Assembly (NCBI RefSeq): GCF_013387495.1
Contig: NZ_JABZEE010000063.1
Span: 1 to 40,166, forward strand
Length of the DNA stretch: 40,166 nucleotides
Reading direction: 5' to 3'
Source: Streptomyces sp. PKU-EA00015
GTDB lineage: Bacteria; Actinomycetota; Actinomycetes; Streptomycetales; Streptomycetaceae
The notes under the pieces are model-generated. The model ran no database searches and had not been told where the DNA came from. It saw nothing but the letters and a program-made list of their open reading frames with translations. Positions 23,568 to 31,974 of the stretch are shown piece by piece. Numbering within the stretch: position 1 is the first letter of the stretch; each line of letters starts with the position of its first letter. A program made the translations under genes and the position numbers.

Positions 23568-26417
23568 ATGCGCTTTCGCGGGAAGTCCATCCGCCGGAAG
23601 ATCGTGGCGCTGCTCCTCGTGCCGTTGCTGTCCCTCACGGCACTGTGGGGGTTCGCCACCGTCCTGACCGGCCGGGAGGCCGCTCAGCTCCTGGCTGCCA
23701 GTTCCGTCGCCGAACAGGTCGGCCCCCCGGTCGAGAACACCGTCGACGTCCTCCAGAAGGAACGCCGTCAGACCCTCGTCTACCTGGCCGACCGCCGTGC
23801 CTCGGACGCGCTGCCGGCCCTGCGCACCCGGCGGGACGCGACCGACACCGTCGTCGCCGCGCTGCGCGACAAGGCCAGGACGCAGTCCGTGCGCGACGAC
23901 ATGACGCCCGAGACCGCGCAGCAGCTCACCTCGCTCCTCGACGCGCTCGACGGCCTCGGCGCGCTGCGCCGGTCCGTCGACGGCAACACGATCACCCGGT
24001 TCCAGGCCCTCGAGTTCTTCAACCGCCTCGTCGATCCGTCCTACGGCTTCCTGCTCACCCTGCACGGCCTCAACGACGCCGCGCTCGAACGGCAGGGGAT
24101 CGGCCTGGTCGGGCTGCTCCGGGCCCGCGAGATGCTCGCCCGCGAGGACGCTCTGGTCGCCTCCACCCTCACCACCCGCAAGGTCACCGGCGAGGAGATA
24201 CGCACCCTCACCGACCTCGTCGCACAACGCAATCTGTACTACGAGCTCAACCTCGCGAGCCTGCCCGCGAAGGACCGCGAGATCCACGAGGCGTACTGGC
24301 GCAGCCCCGAGACCGTGCCGCTGCGCGAGACGGAGGAACGCCTCATCACCCACGGCCCCGCCGACCGGCTCGCCTCCGCCGAGATCGACCGCTGGGAAGA
24401 GGCCGCGACACCCGTCCTCGACGACCTCGCACGCGAGAGCAGGGAGGCCGGCGACCGCCACGAGGACCGCATCGAACCCGCCGCGTACAGCGTCTTCGTA
24501 CGCGCGGGAGTCGCCGGCGTGCTCGGCTTCCTCGCCGTCCTCGTCTCCCTGATCGTCTCCGTGCGCATCGGCCGCGACCTGGTCCGCGACCTGACCCGGC
24601 TGCGCAAGGAGGCCCACGAGGTCTCAGGCGTACGCCTGCCCAGCGTGATGCGCCGCCTCGCCGCCGGAGAGCAGGTCGACGTCGAGACCGAGGCCCCGCG
24701 TCTGGACTACGACAAGGACGAGATCGGGCAGGCGGGGCAGGCGCTCAACACCCTGCAGCGCGCCGCCGTGGAGGCCGCCGTGCGCCAGGCCGACATGCGG
24801 CGCGGCGTCTCCGAGGTCTTCGTCAACCTCGCCCGCCGCAACCAGGTCCTGCTGCACCGGCAGCTCACCCTGCTCGACGCGATGGAGCGGCGCACGGAGG
24901 ACACCGAGGAACTCGCGGACCTCTTCCGCCTCGACCACCTCACCACCCGTATGCGCCGCCACGCCGAGGGTCTGGTGATCCTCTCCGGCGCGGCGCCCTC
25001 CCGCCAGTGGCGCAAGCCGATCCAGCTGATGGACGTCGTACGGGCCGCGGTCGCCGAGGTCGAGGACTACGAGCGCATCGAGGTGCGCCGGCTGCCGCGC
25101 ATCGGCGTCGGCGGACCCGCGGTCGCCGACCTGACCCACCTGATCGCCGAACTTCTGGAGAACGCCACGGTGTTCTCGCCCCCGCACACGGGTGTGCAGG
25201 TCCACGGCGAGCGGGTGGCCAACGGGTTCACCCTGGAGATCCACGACCGCGGACTCGGCATGGCGCCCGACGCGCTTCTCGACGCCAACCTGCGGCTGGC
25301 GGAGACACCCGAGTTCGAGCTGTCCGACACCGACCGGCTCGGCCTGTTCGTCGTCAGCCGGCTCGCCCAGCGCCAGAACGTGCGCGTCTCGCTCCAGCAG
25401 TCCCCGTACGGCGGCACCACGGCCGTCGTGTTCATCCCCGCAGCGCTCCTCACCGAGGCGCCGGAGACCCAGGGAACCGGATTCCGGCTCGACCGCAAGA
25501 CCGAGAGCGCGGCCGGCCGGCGCGACCACAGCAGGCTCGCCCTGTCCAAGGTCCCCTCCGGGCTGACCGGCTCCGCCCTGCTCGACGGGCCCGTGGAACT
25601 GGAGGCGCCCGTCGGCGCCCTGGGGCCGGACGACCGCCGCGGTGACCGGTCCGGCGCAGTCGACCGCGCGGCCGTCGTCGACGCCGCCCTCGGCGACCTG
25701 GAGGACACCGAGAGCGAACGCGGCGGTATCTTCCGTCCCCGCTCCCAGCGTCGCGACGGCGTGGGCCGCGAGGGCGCCGGCCGGGACCAGCACCGGCAGG
25801 GGCTCGTACCCGGACAGGAGCCGTCGGCCGGACCCGTCCCGCTGCCCCGGCGCAGGCGGCAGCCGACTCTCGTCGCCGACCACGGCCGCCGCGTCGACGA
25901 GCGGAACACCGCCGGGCGGCACCATCCCGCCTCCGACGCCGGGCGCGGCACGGATGCCCCGACACCCTTCGGACGGACCTCTCCGCCCGCTGGGGGCACC
26001 GCTCCGCCGGCCCTGCCGATCCCGCTCGTCCCGGACCGCCGCGACCGGTCGGGCCAGGGACGCGAGCCGGTGGCCCAGGACCCCGGTCCGTCGCCCCGCG
26101 GCCGGGCACCCGGCCCCGAGGCGCCTGCTGCCGCTCCGCCGCTGCTCGACGGACTGCCGCGGCGGGTCCGGCAGGCCAGCCTGGCCCCGCAGTTGAGGGA
26201 AGCGGCCGCCGCACAGCCGCCCGCGGCGCCCGCCGCCAGGCAAGAGTTCGAGCGGGACGCGGAGGAGGTCCGCAGCCGTATGGCGTCCATGCAGCGGGGC
26301 TGGCAGCGCGGCCGCCGGCGCAACGCCGAGGAAGCCGCGGCCGAACGCGGCACGGACCAGGCCACCGGCCCCGGCCGGAACGCACCAGGAACGACATCGG
26401 AGGGGGACGGTCCATGA
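23568..26417 (+). CDS. cvnA: Conservon sensor histidine kinase-like protein CvnA
   Basis: A 949-residue membrane sensor, first gene of a conservon. TM1 is at about 10-32 (IVALLLVPLLSLTALWGFA). An extracytoplasmic nitrate/nitrite-sensor-type helical domain follows (about 40-300, with EKERRQTLVYL-type features near QKERRQT). TM2 is at about 308-332 (VRAGVAGVLGFLAVLVSLIV), then a HAMP-like linker, a helix region around 430-470, and an HATPase domain with N-box LIAELLENATVFSPP (~525-540) and G-box DRGLGM (~561). The last ~280 residues are Pro/Arg-rich and disordered. GGGGGAGG precedes the ATG at 23568. CvnA proteins pair with a Roadblock protein and a small GTPase rather than a response regulator. 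The stop overlaps the cvnB start (ATGA). Confidence 0.93.
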   Translation: MRFRGKSIRRKIVALLLVPLLSLTALWGFATVLTGREAAQLLAASSVAEQVGPPVENTVDVLQKERRQTLVYLADRRASDALPALRTRRDATDTVVAALRDKARTQSVRDDMTPETAQQLTSLLDALDGLGALRRSVDGNTITRFQALEFFNRLVDPSYGFLLTLHGLNDAALERQGIGLVGLLRAREMLAREDALVASTLTTRKVTGEEIRTLTDLVAQRNLYYELNLASLPAKDREIHEAYWRSPETVPLRETEERLITHGPADRLASAEIDRWEEAATPVLDDLARESREAGDRHEDRIEPAAYSVFVRAGVAGVLGFLAVLVSLIVSVRIGRDLVRDLTRLRKEAHEVSGVRLPSVMRRLAAGEQVDVETEAPRLDYDKDEIGQAGQALNTLQRAAVEAAVRQADMRRGVSEVFVNLARRNQVLLHRQLTLLDAMERRTEDTEELADLFRLDHLTTRMRRHAEGLVILSGAAPSRQWRKPIQLMDVVRAAVAEVEDYERIEVRRLPRIGVGGPAVADLTHLIAELLENATVFSPPHTGVQVHGERVANGFTLEIHDRGLGMAPDALLDANLRLAETPEFELSDTDRLGLFVVSRLAQRQNVRVSLQQSPYGGTTAVVFIPAALLTEAPETQGTGFRLDRKTESAAGRRDHSRLALSKVPSGLTGSALLDGPVELEAPVGALGPDDRRGDRSGAVDRAAVVDAALGDLEDTESERGGIFRPRSQRRDGVGREGAGRDQHRQGLVPGQEPSAGPVPLPRRRRQPTLVADHGRRVDERNTAGRHHPASDAGRGTDAPTPFGRTSPPAGGTAPPALPIPLVPDRRDRSGQGREPVAQDPGPSPRGRAPGPEAPAAAPPLLDGLPRRVRQASLAPQLREAAAAQPPAAPAARQEFERDAEEVRSRMASMQRGWQRGRRRNAEEAAAERGTDQATGPGRNAPGTTSEGDGP

Positions 26418-26869
26418 CCGCACCGCACGCCGCAGCATCCAGCGCCACCGGCGCACAGGTCGCCGCCGGGGGCGCCGGCGAGCTCAACTGGCTCCTCGAC
26501 GAGCTGGTCGACCGCGTCGCCAGCATCAGCAAGGCGCTCGTGCTCTCCAGCGACGGCCTCGCCACCGGCACCTCCAAGGAGCTGACCCGTGAGGACAGCG
26601 AGCACCTGGCCGCGGTGGCCTCGGGCTTCCACAGCCTCGCCAAGGGCGTCGGCCGCCACTTCGAGGCCGGGCAGGTCCGCCAGACGGTGGTGGAGCTCGA
26701 CGAGGCGTTCCTCTTCGTCACCGCGGCCGGTGACGGCAGCTGCCTGGCCGTGCTCGCCGACGCCGACTCCGACGTGGGCCAGGTCGCCTACGAGATGACG
26801 CTCATGGTCAAGCGGGTGGGCGCCCACCTGGCCACCGCGCCACGGACCGGTCAGGCCGCCGGAGGGTGA
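26414..26869 (+). CDS. cvnB: Conservon Roadblock/LC7-domain protein CvnB
   Basis: A 151-residue cytoplasmic protein with a Roadblock/LC7 fold: GELNWLLDELVDRVASISKALVLSSDGLATGTS, then a central helix HLAAVASGFHSLAKGVGRHF and the strands TVVELDEAFLFVTAAGDGSCLAVLADA. In conservons it binds the small GTPase CvnD and may act as its GTPase-activating or scaffold partner at the CvnA sensor. Its ATG overlaps the cvnA stop, so the two are translationally coupled. The Ala/Gly-rich first 15 residues look disordered. Nothing is unusual in length or order. Confidence 0.94.
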   Translation: MTAPHAAASSATGAQVAAGGAGELNWLLDELVDRVASISKALVLSSDGLATGTSKELTREDSEHLAAVASGFHSLAKGVGRHFEAGQVRQTVVELDEAFLFVTAAGDGSCLAVLADADSDVGQVAYEMTLMVKRVGAHLATAPRTGQAAGG

Positions 26870-26878
26870 GAGGCTGCC

Positions 26879-27283
26879 ATGAGTGACTCACTCCGGAACA
26901 GCCGCACCCCGCCCCACTGGATCGACGCGGACGCCGGTCCCGTGGTCCGTCCGTACGCCATGACGCGCGGCCGCACCGCGCACGACAGCCGCCACCGGCT
27001 CGATCTGATCGCCCTGGTCGTGCCCGATGCGTCCGCCGCCGACCCCCGCCACGACCAGACGCTGTCCCCGGAGCATGTCGAGATCGTCGAACGCTGCGGT
27101 GGCACACCGCAGTCGATCGCCGAACTCGCCGCGGGACTGGACCTGCCCGTGGGCGTGGTCCGGGTCCTCGTCGGCGACCTCGTGGACGACGAACTCGTCC
27201 ACGTGACCCGTCCCGTACCCCCGGCAGAACTGCCGGACGTGAGCATTCTGCGCGAGGTGATCAATGGCCTTCGGGCGCTCTAG
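26879..27283 (+). CDS. cvnC: Conservon DUF742 protein CvnC
   Basis: A 134-residue protein of the DUF742 type, third gene of the conservon. WIDADAGPVVRPYAMTRGRT is the typical opening. The second half is a winged-helix-like fold (LSPEHVEIVERCGGTPQSIAELAAGLDLPVGVVRVLVGDLVDDELVHV) ending PDVSILREVINGLRAL. It is thought to link the sensor, the Roadblock protein and the GTPase; whether it binds DNA is not settled. GGGTGAGAGG lies upstream of the ATG. Its 3' end overlaps cvnD by 20 bases. Confidence 0.94.
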   Translation: MSDSLRNSRTPPHWIDADAGPVVRPYAMTRGRTAHDSRHRLDLIALVVPDASAADPRHDQTLSPEHVEIVERCGGTPQSIAELAAGLDLPVGVVRVLVGDLVDDELVHVTRPVPPAELPDVSILREVINGLRAL

Positions 27284-27869
27284 CCGCCGAGAGGCACCGC
27301 CGGAGCCGGTGACTCTGAAGATCCTGGTGGCGGGCGGCTTCGGCGTCGGCAAGACCACCCTGGTCGGCGCGGTCAGCGAGATCAGACCCCTGCGCACCGA
27401 GGAGACGCTCAGCGAGGCGGGGCGTCCCGTCGACGACGTCTCCGGTGTGGAGAGCAAGACCACGACCACGGTCGCCATGGACTTCGGGCGGATCACCCTG
27501 CGCGAGGACCTGGTGCTCTACCTCTTCGGCACCCCCGGTCAGGACCGCTTCTGGTTCCTGTGGGACGAGCTGGCACAGGGTGCGCTCGGGGCGGTCGTCC
27601 TCGCCGACACCCGGCGTCTGGAGGACTGCTTCGCCGCCATCGACTACTTCGAGCGCCGGGGCATCCCCTTCGCCGTCGCGGTCAACTGCTTCGAGGGGGT
27701 GAACCGCTTCCCCGCCGAGAGCGTACGGGCGGCGCTGGACCTCGACGCCGAAGTACCCCTCCTCATCGGCGACGCGCGTGAACGCGAGTCGGTCAAGGAG
27801 ATCCTGGTGGCCGTCGTGGAACACGCCCTGGTCCGCGCGGACCAGGCCCGCGAGCCCGCCACCACCTGA
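27264..27869 (+). CDS. cvnD: Conservon small GTPase CvnD
   Basis: A 201-residue Ras-like GTPase of the MglA/Cvn type. G1 is GGFGVGKTT (24-32; Lys30, Thr31), a TTTTVAMDFG segment holds the switch I Thr positions (about 66-75), and G3 appears as GTPGQ (89-93) instead of DxxG-Q, as is usual in this family. G4 is weak (NCFEG), and GDARERESVKEIL closes the fold. It is expected to switch between GTP and GDP states on signals from CvnA through CvnB/CvnC. The ATG lies inside cvnC (20-base overlap). A strong hairpin terminator begins 17 bases after the stop. No cytochrome P450 gene follows, unlike some conservons. Confidence 0.94.
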   Translation: MAFGRSSRREAPPEPVTLKILVAGGFGVGKTTLVGAVSEIRPLRTEETLSEAGRPVDDVSGVESKTTTTVAMDFGRITLREDLVLYLFGTPGQDRFWFLWDELAQGALGAVVLADTRRLEDCFAAIDYFERRGIPFAVAVNCFEGVNRFPAESVRAALDLDAEVPLLIGDARERESVKEILVAVVEHALVRADQAREPATT

Positions 27870-27885
27870 AGTCGCGGGCACGGGA

Positions 27886-27923
27886 CACGGCCCGTACCCC
27901 CACCGACAGGGGTACGGGCCGTG
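27886..27923. terminator. Bidirectional terminator, cvnD / glpK
   Basis: CACGGCCCGTACCCC, eight-base loop, GGGGTACGGGCCGTG: a perfect 15-bp stem between two convergent genes. It can serve both strands. Confidence 0.85.
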
Positions 27924-27948
27924 CGCCTCCAGGGGCGTCCCGCCGGTC

Positions 27949-29463
27949 TCAGCTTCCGCCGGGCTCCTCCTCCCAGCCGAAGCTCTTCTCCACCGCCTTG
28001 CGCCAGTTGTGGTACTCGCGCTCGCGCACCTCGGCGTCCATCCGCGGCGACCACTCGACGTCGCGCTGCCAGTGGGCCTTCAGCTCGTCCAGGTCCGACC
28101 ACACACCGGTCGCGAGCCCGGCCGCGTACGCGGCGCCCAGACAGGTCGTCTCGGAGACCTTCGGCCGGATCACGGGCACGGCCAGCACGTCCGCCTGGTG
28201 CTGCATCAGCAAATGGTTGGCGGTCATGCCGCCGTCGACCTTCAGCGTGGTGATGCGCACCCCGGAGTCCTGGTACATCGCGTCGACGACCTCACGCGTC
28301 TGCCAGCTCGTCGCCTCCAGCACGGCCCGCGCCAGATGCGCCTTGGTGACGTACCGGGTGAGCCCGGTGATCACTCCGCGCGCGTCAGAGCGCCAATACG
28401 GCGCGTAGAGGCCGGAGAAGGCGGGCACGATGTACGCGCCGCCGTTGTCGTCGACGCTCGCGGCCAGTGTCTCGATCTCGCCGGCCGACCGGATGATCCC
28501 GAGCTGGTCGCGGAACCACTGGACCAGCGCCCCGGTGATCGCGATCGATCCCTCCAGGCAGTACACCGGATTCGCGTCGCCGATCTTGTAGCCGAGCGTG
28601 GTGATCAGTCCGCTCTTCGAGGGCACGGGCCGGTTTCCGGTGTTGAGCAGCAGGAAACTTCCCGTGCCGTACGTGTTCTTGGCCGTGCCCGTGTCGTAGC
28701 ACGCCTGGCCGAAGACGGCGGCCTGCTGGTCGCCCAGAGCGGAGGCCACCGGGACGCCGGAGAGCTGGCCCACCGCCGTGCCGTACACCTCGGCGGACGA
28801 CCTGATCTCCGGAAGGATCGCCTCGGGCACGTTCATCGCCGACAGGATGGCCGGGTCCCACCGCAGGGTCTCCAGGTCCATCAGCATGGTGCGCGACGCG
28901 TTGGTGACGTCGGTGACGTGGACGCCGCCGTCGGTGCCGCCGGTGAGGTTCCAGATCAGCCAGGAGTCGATGGTGCCGAACGCGATCTCACCGCGCTCGG
29001 CCCGTGCCCGCAGCCCGGGTACGTTGTCCAGCAGCCAGGCGGCCTTGGGCCCGGAGAAGTAGCTGGCGAGCGGAAGACCGGTGGTGTCGCGGAAGCGGTC
29101 CTGGCCGTCCGCGCCGCCGAGTTCACGGCAGAGCGCGGCCGTGCGCGTGTCCTGCCAGACGATCGCGTTGTGCACGGGCTTGCCGGTGGCGCGGTCCCAC
29201 AGGACCGTCGTCTCACGCTGGTTGGTGATGCCGAGCGCGCTGAGCTCGCCGGCCCGCAGCCCCGCCTTGGCGAGGGCGCCCGCGACGACGGCCTGGACCT
29301 TGGACCAGATCTCGGTGGCGTCGTGCTCCACCCAGCCGGGCCGGGGGAAGATCTGGCGGTGCTCGCGCTGGTCGACGGCGACGATCTCGCCGTGCTGGTT
29401 GAAGACGATGCAGCGGCTGGACGTGGTGCCCTGGTCGATAGCGGCGACGAACCTGTCGGTCAT
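27949..29463 (-). CDS. glpK: Glycerol kinase
   Basis: Phosphorylates glycerol to sn-glycerol 3-phosphate with ATP. The 504-residue protein has the FGGY kinase layout: phosphate-1 loop AAIDQGTTSSRCIVF, substrate region TNQRETTVLWDR with WQDTRT, FGTIDSWLIWNLTGG, and the C-terminal signature GGMTANHLLMQHQADVLAVPV. Length is normal. AAGGGGAC precedes the ATG at 29463. It follows glpF by 44 bases on the same strand, so uptake and phosphorylation are co-expressed. The glycerol-3-phosphate dehydrogenase and GylR-type regulator found in the main Streptomyces gyl operon are absent here, so this may be a second glpFK copy. Confidence 0.96.
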   Translation of the reverse strand: MTDRFVAAIDQGTTSSRCIVFNQHGEIVAVDQREHRQIFPRPGWVEHDATEIWSKVQAVVAGALAKAGLRAGELSALGITNQRETTVLWDRATGKPVHNAIVWQDTRTAALCRELGGADGQDRFRDTTGLPLASYFSGPKAAWLLDNVPGLRARAERGEIAFGTIDSWLIWNLTGGTDGGVHVTDVTNASRTMLMDLETLRWDPAILSAMNVPEAILPEIRSSAEVYGTAVGQLSGVPVASALGDQQAAVFGQACYDTGTAKNTYGTGSFLLLNTGNRPVPSKSGLITTLGYKIGDANPVYCLEGSIAITGALVQWFRDQLGIIRSAGEIETLAASVDDNGGAYIVPAFSGLYAPYWRSDARGVITGLTRYVTKAHLARAVLEATSWQTREVVDAMYQDSGVRITTLKVDGGMTANHLLMQHQADVLAVPVIRPKVSETTCLGAAYAAGLATGVWSDLDELKAHWQRDVEWSPRMDAEVREREYHNWRKAVEKSFGWEEEPGGS

Positions 29464-29507
29464 GACGTCCCCTTGTCGAAGCGGCCGCGAGGCCGGGAGG
29501 CATGCGG

Positions 29508-30269
29508 CTAGAAGGCCGCGTTGAAGATCAGACCCGCAAGCAGCCCGCCGACGAGGGGCCCGGCGACGGGCACCCAGGAGTAACCCCAGTCCGAAGTCCC
29601 CTTGTTGGGGATCGGGAGCAGGGCGTGGACGATGCGCGGACCGAGGTCGCGGGCGGGATTGACGGCGTATCCGGTGGGCCCGCCGAGGGACAGGCCGATG
29701 CCGGCGACCAGGAGGGACACCAGCAGGATGGAGATGCCCGATCCGTAGATGCCGGCGTCCTGGCCAGGGATCTGGCCCACTCCGATGCCGTCGTTCCTGC
29801 CGAAGGCGAGGATCGGCAGCACCAGGCCGGCCGTGGCGATGATCTCGGTGACGAGGTTGGCGGCCGGCTTGCGGATCTCGGGGCCGGTGGAGAAGATCCC
29901 GAGCGTCGGCTGGGCGGTCTTGATGTCGGCGTTGGCCTGGAACTGGGCGTAGTAGACGAGATAGGCGAGTACGGCGCCGATGATCGCGCCCACCATCTGT
30001 GCCGCGATGTACAGCGGTACCTTGCCCCACTCGCCGGTGTCGACGGCGACGCCCACGGTCACGGCCGGGTTGAGGTGCCCGCCGGACAGGGGAGCCGCGG
30101 TGTAGGCGCCCGCCAGCACCGCGAAGCCCCAGCCGAACGCGATGACGACCCACCCGGCTGCCCTCGCCTTGGAGTGGTGCAGCGTGACGGCGGCGCAGAC
30201 GCCCGCGCCGAAGAGGATGAGGATCGCGGTGCCGATGACCTCACCGAGGAATATGTCTCCGTTGCTCAT
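29508..30269 (-). CDS. glpF: Glycerol uptake facilitator (MIP/aquaglyceroporin)
   Basis: A 253-residue six-span channel of the MIP family that lets glycerol diffuse across the membrane. Both pore half-helix motifs are present, as GHLNPAVTVG and YAVNPARDLGPR; the Asp after NPAR is the mark of glycerol facilitators rather than water channels. Spans are visible from GEVIGTAILILFGAGVCAAV to the last VPVAGPLVGGLLAGLIF. AAAGGAG precedes the ATG at 30269. It is the first gene of the glpF-glpK operon. No regulator gene adjoins it. Confidence 0.96.
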   Translation of the reverse strand: MSNGDIFLGEVIGTAILILFGAGVCAAVTLHHSKARAAGWVVIAFGWGFAVLAGAYTAAPLSGGHLNPAVTVGVAVDTGEWGKVPLYIAAQMVGAIIGAVLAYLVYYAQFQANADIKTAQPTLGIFSTGPEIRKPAANLVTEIIATAGLVLPILAFGRNDGIGVGQIPGQDAGIYGSGISILLVSLLVAGIGLSLGGPTGYAVNPARDLGPRIVHALLPIPNKGTSDWGYSWVPVAGPLVGGLLAGLIFNAAF

Positions 30270-30581
30270 GGCGGCTCCTTTGCCCTGGCCCGGGGCCCGG
30301 CCCCGGTTCTCCGTGCAGGGTGCGTGCTCCATGGCGTGCATGGCTGCGGACCGGAGGCAGGGGAGGTCCCCGGCCGCCGCCCAGCGTGGGTGACGAGCGT
30401 GGTGAGCGTGCCGAAGTGCGGCGATGCCGACGAGGAGGCAGTTTTCCCCTGCCGTGATGGGGCGTCAAGGTCGCGGACAGCATGCCCAGTTCATGACGGG
30501 TGCTGGACACGGAGGTCGGGAACGTCAAGAGGCCGCGCGGTGCCACGCCGGATTGGATCGTCGGCGCCGGCGCCCTGCGCG
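30270..30581. promoter_or_regulatory. Upstream region of glpF, 312 bases
   Basis: It must contain the glpFK promoter on the minus strand. TTGACG occurs twice in that direction, at 30528-30523 and 30468-30463, each a good -35 element, but no convincing -10 follows at 17-18 bases (the best is AAAACT after the second). A perfect 12-base palindrome GGCGCCGGCGCC (30563-30574) lies just after the dipeptidase stop and may belong to its terminator. No gene is seen. Confidence 0.4.
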
Positions 30582-31397
30582 TCAGCCCGCCCGGTGCCCC
30601 GCGACCGAGCGCCGCGCCACCGGGAAGTCGAAGTACGTGTCCGGGAACGGCTCCGGCTTGTACGTGAAGTGCCACCACTCCTCCGGCAGATTCACGAACC
30701 CCTGCGCGGCGAGCGTCCCTCTCAGCAGCTGCCGGTTGGCGCGCTGGGCCGCGGTGATCCGCGGGTCGTCGGTGTGCGACAGCGTGTCGAAGCAGTCGTA
30801 ACCGGTGCCCATGTCCGCGGAGTTGTCCGGGAAGCGCTCGGAGACGGGCGCGTAGCACGCCGTCAGCGGCTCGCCCGGCACATACTCCCGCGTCGGCTCG
30901 GCGGGCAGCCTCACGATGGTCAGGTCCACCGTGCTGCCGCGGCTGTGCCCGGACTTCTCCGCGATGTAACCGTCCGCGAACAGGCGCGACTTGTCGACCC
31001 GCGGATAGAACTCCTGCTTCATCGTCTCGTCGTCGAGGTCCCTCGCCCAGCGCACGAAGTGATCGACCGCGCGCTGCGGCCGGTAGCAGTCGTACACCTT
31101 CAGCGAGTACCCCTGCCGCAGCAGCTGCGACTGCGCCCGGCCCAGCGCCTCGGCGGCCGGCCGGGTCAGGATGCACAACGGCTGCCGGTACCCGTCGACG
31201 GGCTCGCCGACGAAGTTGTGGTCCGTCGTGTAGCGCATCTCCTGGATGATCGTCGGCGCGACGGTGCGCAGCGACACGAACTCCCGCGGCGCCTTCGGTT
31301 CGGGGGTCGCCCGGGCGACGGGAGCGGCCGCCGAGACAGCGAGCAGCCCGGCGGCGGCCACGGTCAGAGCGCGGAAAGCGGAACCAAGTCGAGTCAT
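30582..31397 (-). CDS. Exported VanX-type D-Ala-D-Ala dipeptidase
   Basis: A 271-residue zinc peptidase of the VanX/DdpX (M15D) family that cleaves D-alanyl-D-alanine. A signal peptide occupies residues 1-30 (FRALTVAAAGLLAVSAAAPVARA), so it is secreted, unlike cytoplasmic VanX of vancomycin resistance. The zinc site is complete: SGHSRGSTVDLT with His151 and Asp158, and EEWWHF with Glu240 and His243. CYRPQRA supplies the conserved Arg. An exported enzyme probably recycles peptidoglycan fragments rather than conferring glycopeptide resistance; no vanH/vanA neighbours exist. It is divergent from a NUDIX gene 60 bases away, with an inverted repeat in the gap. Confidence 0.92.
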   Translation of the reverse strand: MTRLGSAFRALTVAAAGLLAVSAAAPVARATPEPKAPREFVSLRTVAPTIIQEMRYTTDHNFVGEPVDGYRQPLCILTRPAAEALGRAQSQLLRQGYSLKVYDCYRPQRAVDHFVRWARDLDDETMKQEFYPRVDKSRLFADGYIAEKSGHSRGSTVDLTIVRLPAEPTREYVPGEPLTACYAPVSERFPDNSADMGTGYDCFDTLSHTDDPRITAAQRANRQLLRGTLAAQGFVNLPEEWWHFTYKPEPFPDTYFDFPVARRSVAGHRAG

Positions 31398-31410
31398 GCG
31401 CACACCGTTT

Positions 31411-31441
31411 ATCACTTCCCGCCCCGGCGGGAAAGAGTGAT
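31411..31441. promoter_or_regulatory. Inverted repeat between dipeptidase and NUDIX genes
   Basis: ATCACTTCCCGCC (31411-31423) and GGCGGGAA-AG-AGTGAT (31426-31441) pair around a two-base centre with a two-base offset. It fills the middle of a 60-base divergent gap and lies directly before the likely NUDIX -10 element TACAGT (31446-31451), so it is probably an operator rather than a terminator. Confidence 0.5.
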
Positions 31442-31457
31442 CGGATACAGTCCGCCC

Positions 31458-31967
31458 GTGCCCCAGGACTCCCACTGCGGCCACTGCGGAGCGCCGTACG
31501 GCTCCCCAGCCGGCCGGCCCCGCACCTGTCCCGCCTGCGGTGAGACCGCCTACCGCAACCCCCTGCCCGTCGCCGTCGCCCTGCTCCCCGCGTACGACGA
31601 CCGCGGCACCGGACTCGTGGTCATCACCCGCACCATCGAACCCGCCCGCGGCGGCACCGCACTGCCCGGCGGCTTCATCGACCACGCCGAGGACTGGCGG
31701 CACGCCGTCGTGCGCGAACTCGCCGAGGAGACCGGCATCGAGGCACCGCAGCACGACGTGCACCTCGCCGACGCCCTCAGCTCGGCCGCCGGGCACCTGC
31801 TGCTCTTCGGACTGCTGCCCGCCCGGCCCGCCGCCGCGCTGCCACCGCCCCGGCCCACCGACGAGACCGACGGCTGGCACCTGCTGCGCGGACCCGAGGA
31901 GCTGGCCTTCCCGCTCCACACGACCGCCGCGCACAACTGGTTCACGGGCGCGTACGCACCTCGCTGA
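31458..31967 (+). CDS. Zinc-ribbon NUDIX hydrolase
   Basis: A 169-residue hydrolase of nucleoside-diphosphate-linked compounds. The first 30 residues form a zinc ribbon with Cys7/Cys10 and Cys24/Cys27. The NUDIX box GX5EX7REUXEEXGU is complete at 72-94 (GFIDHAE...RELAEETGI), so metal-dependent hydrolysis should work. The ribbon-plus-NUDIX order recalls NudC-type NADH pyrophosphatases, but the protein is shorter and the substrate is open. The GTG at 31458 has no ribosome-binding site; TACAGT ends 7 bases before it, so the message is probably leaderless. It converges on the GH31-like gene with only 7 bases between stops. Confidence 0.9.
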   Translation: MPQDSHCGHCGAPYGSPAGRPRTCPACGETAYRNPLPVAVALLPAYDDRGTGLVVITRTIEPARGGTALPGGFIDHAEDWRHAVVRELAEETGIEAPQHDVHLADALSSAAGHLLLFGLLPARPAAALPPPRPTDETDGWHLLRGPEELAFPLHTTAAHNWFTGAYAPR

Positions 31968-31974
31968 CCCGCCG

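Noticed and set aside
30582..31397. Glycopeptide (vancomycin) resistance function for the VanX-type dipeptidase.
   Set aside because: It has a signal peptide and no vanH/vanA/vanS/vanR neighbours; VanX for resistance is cytoplasmic.
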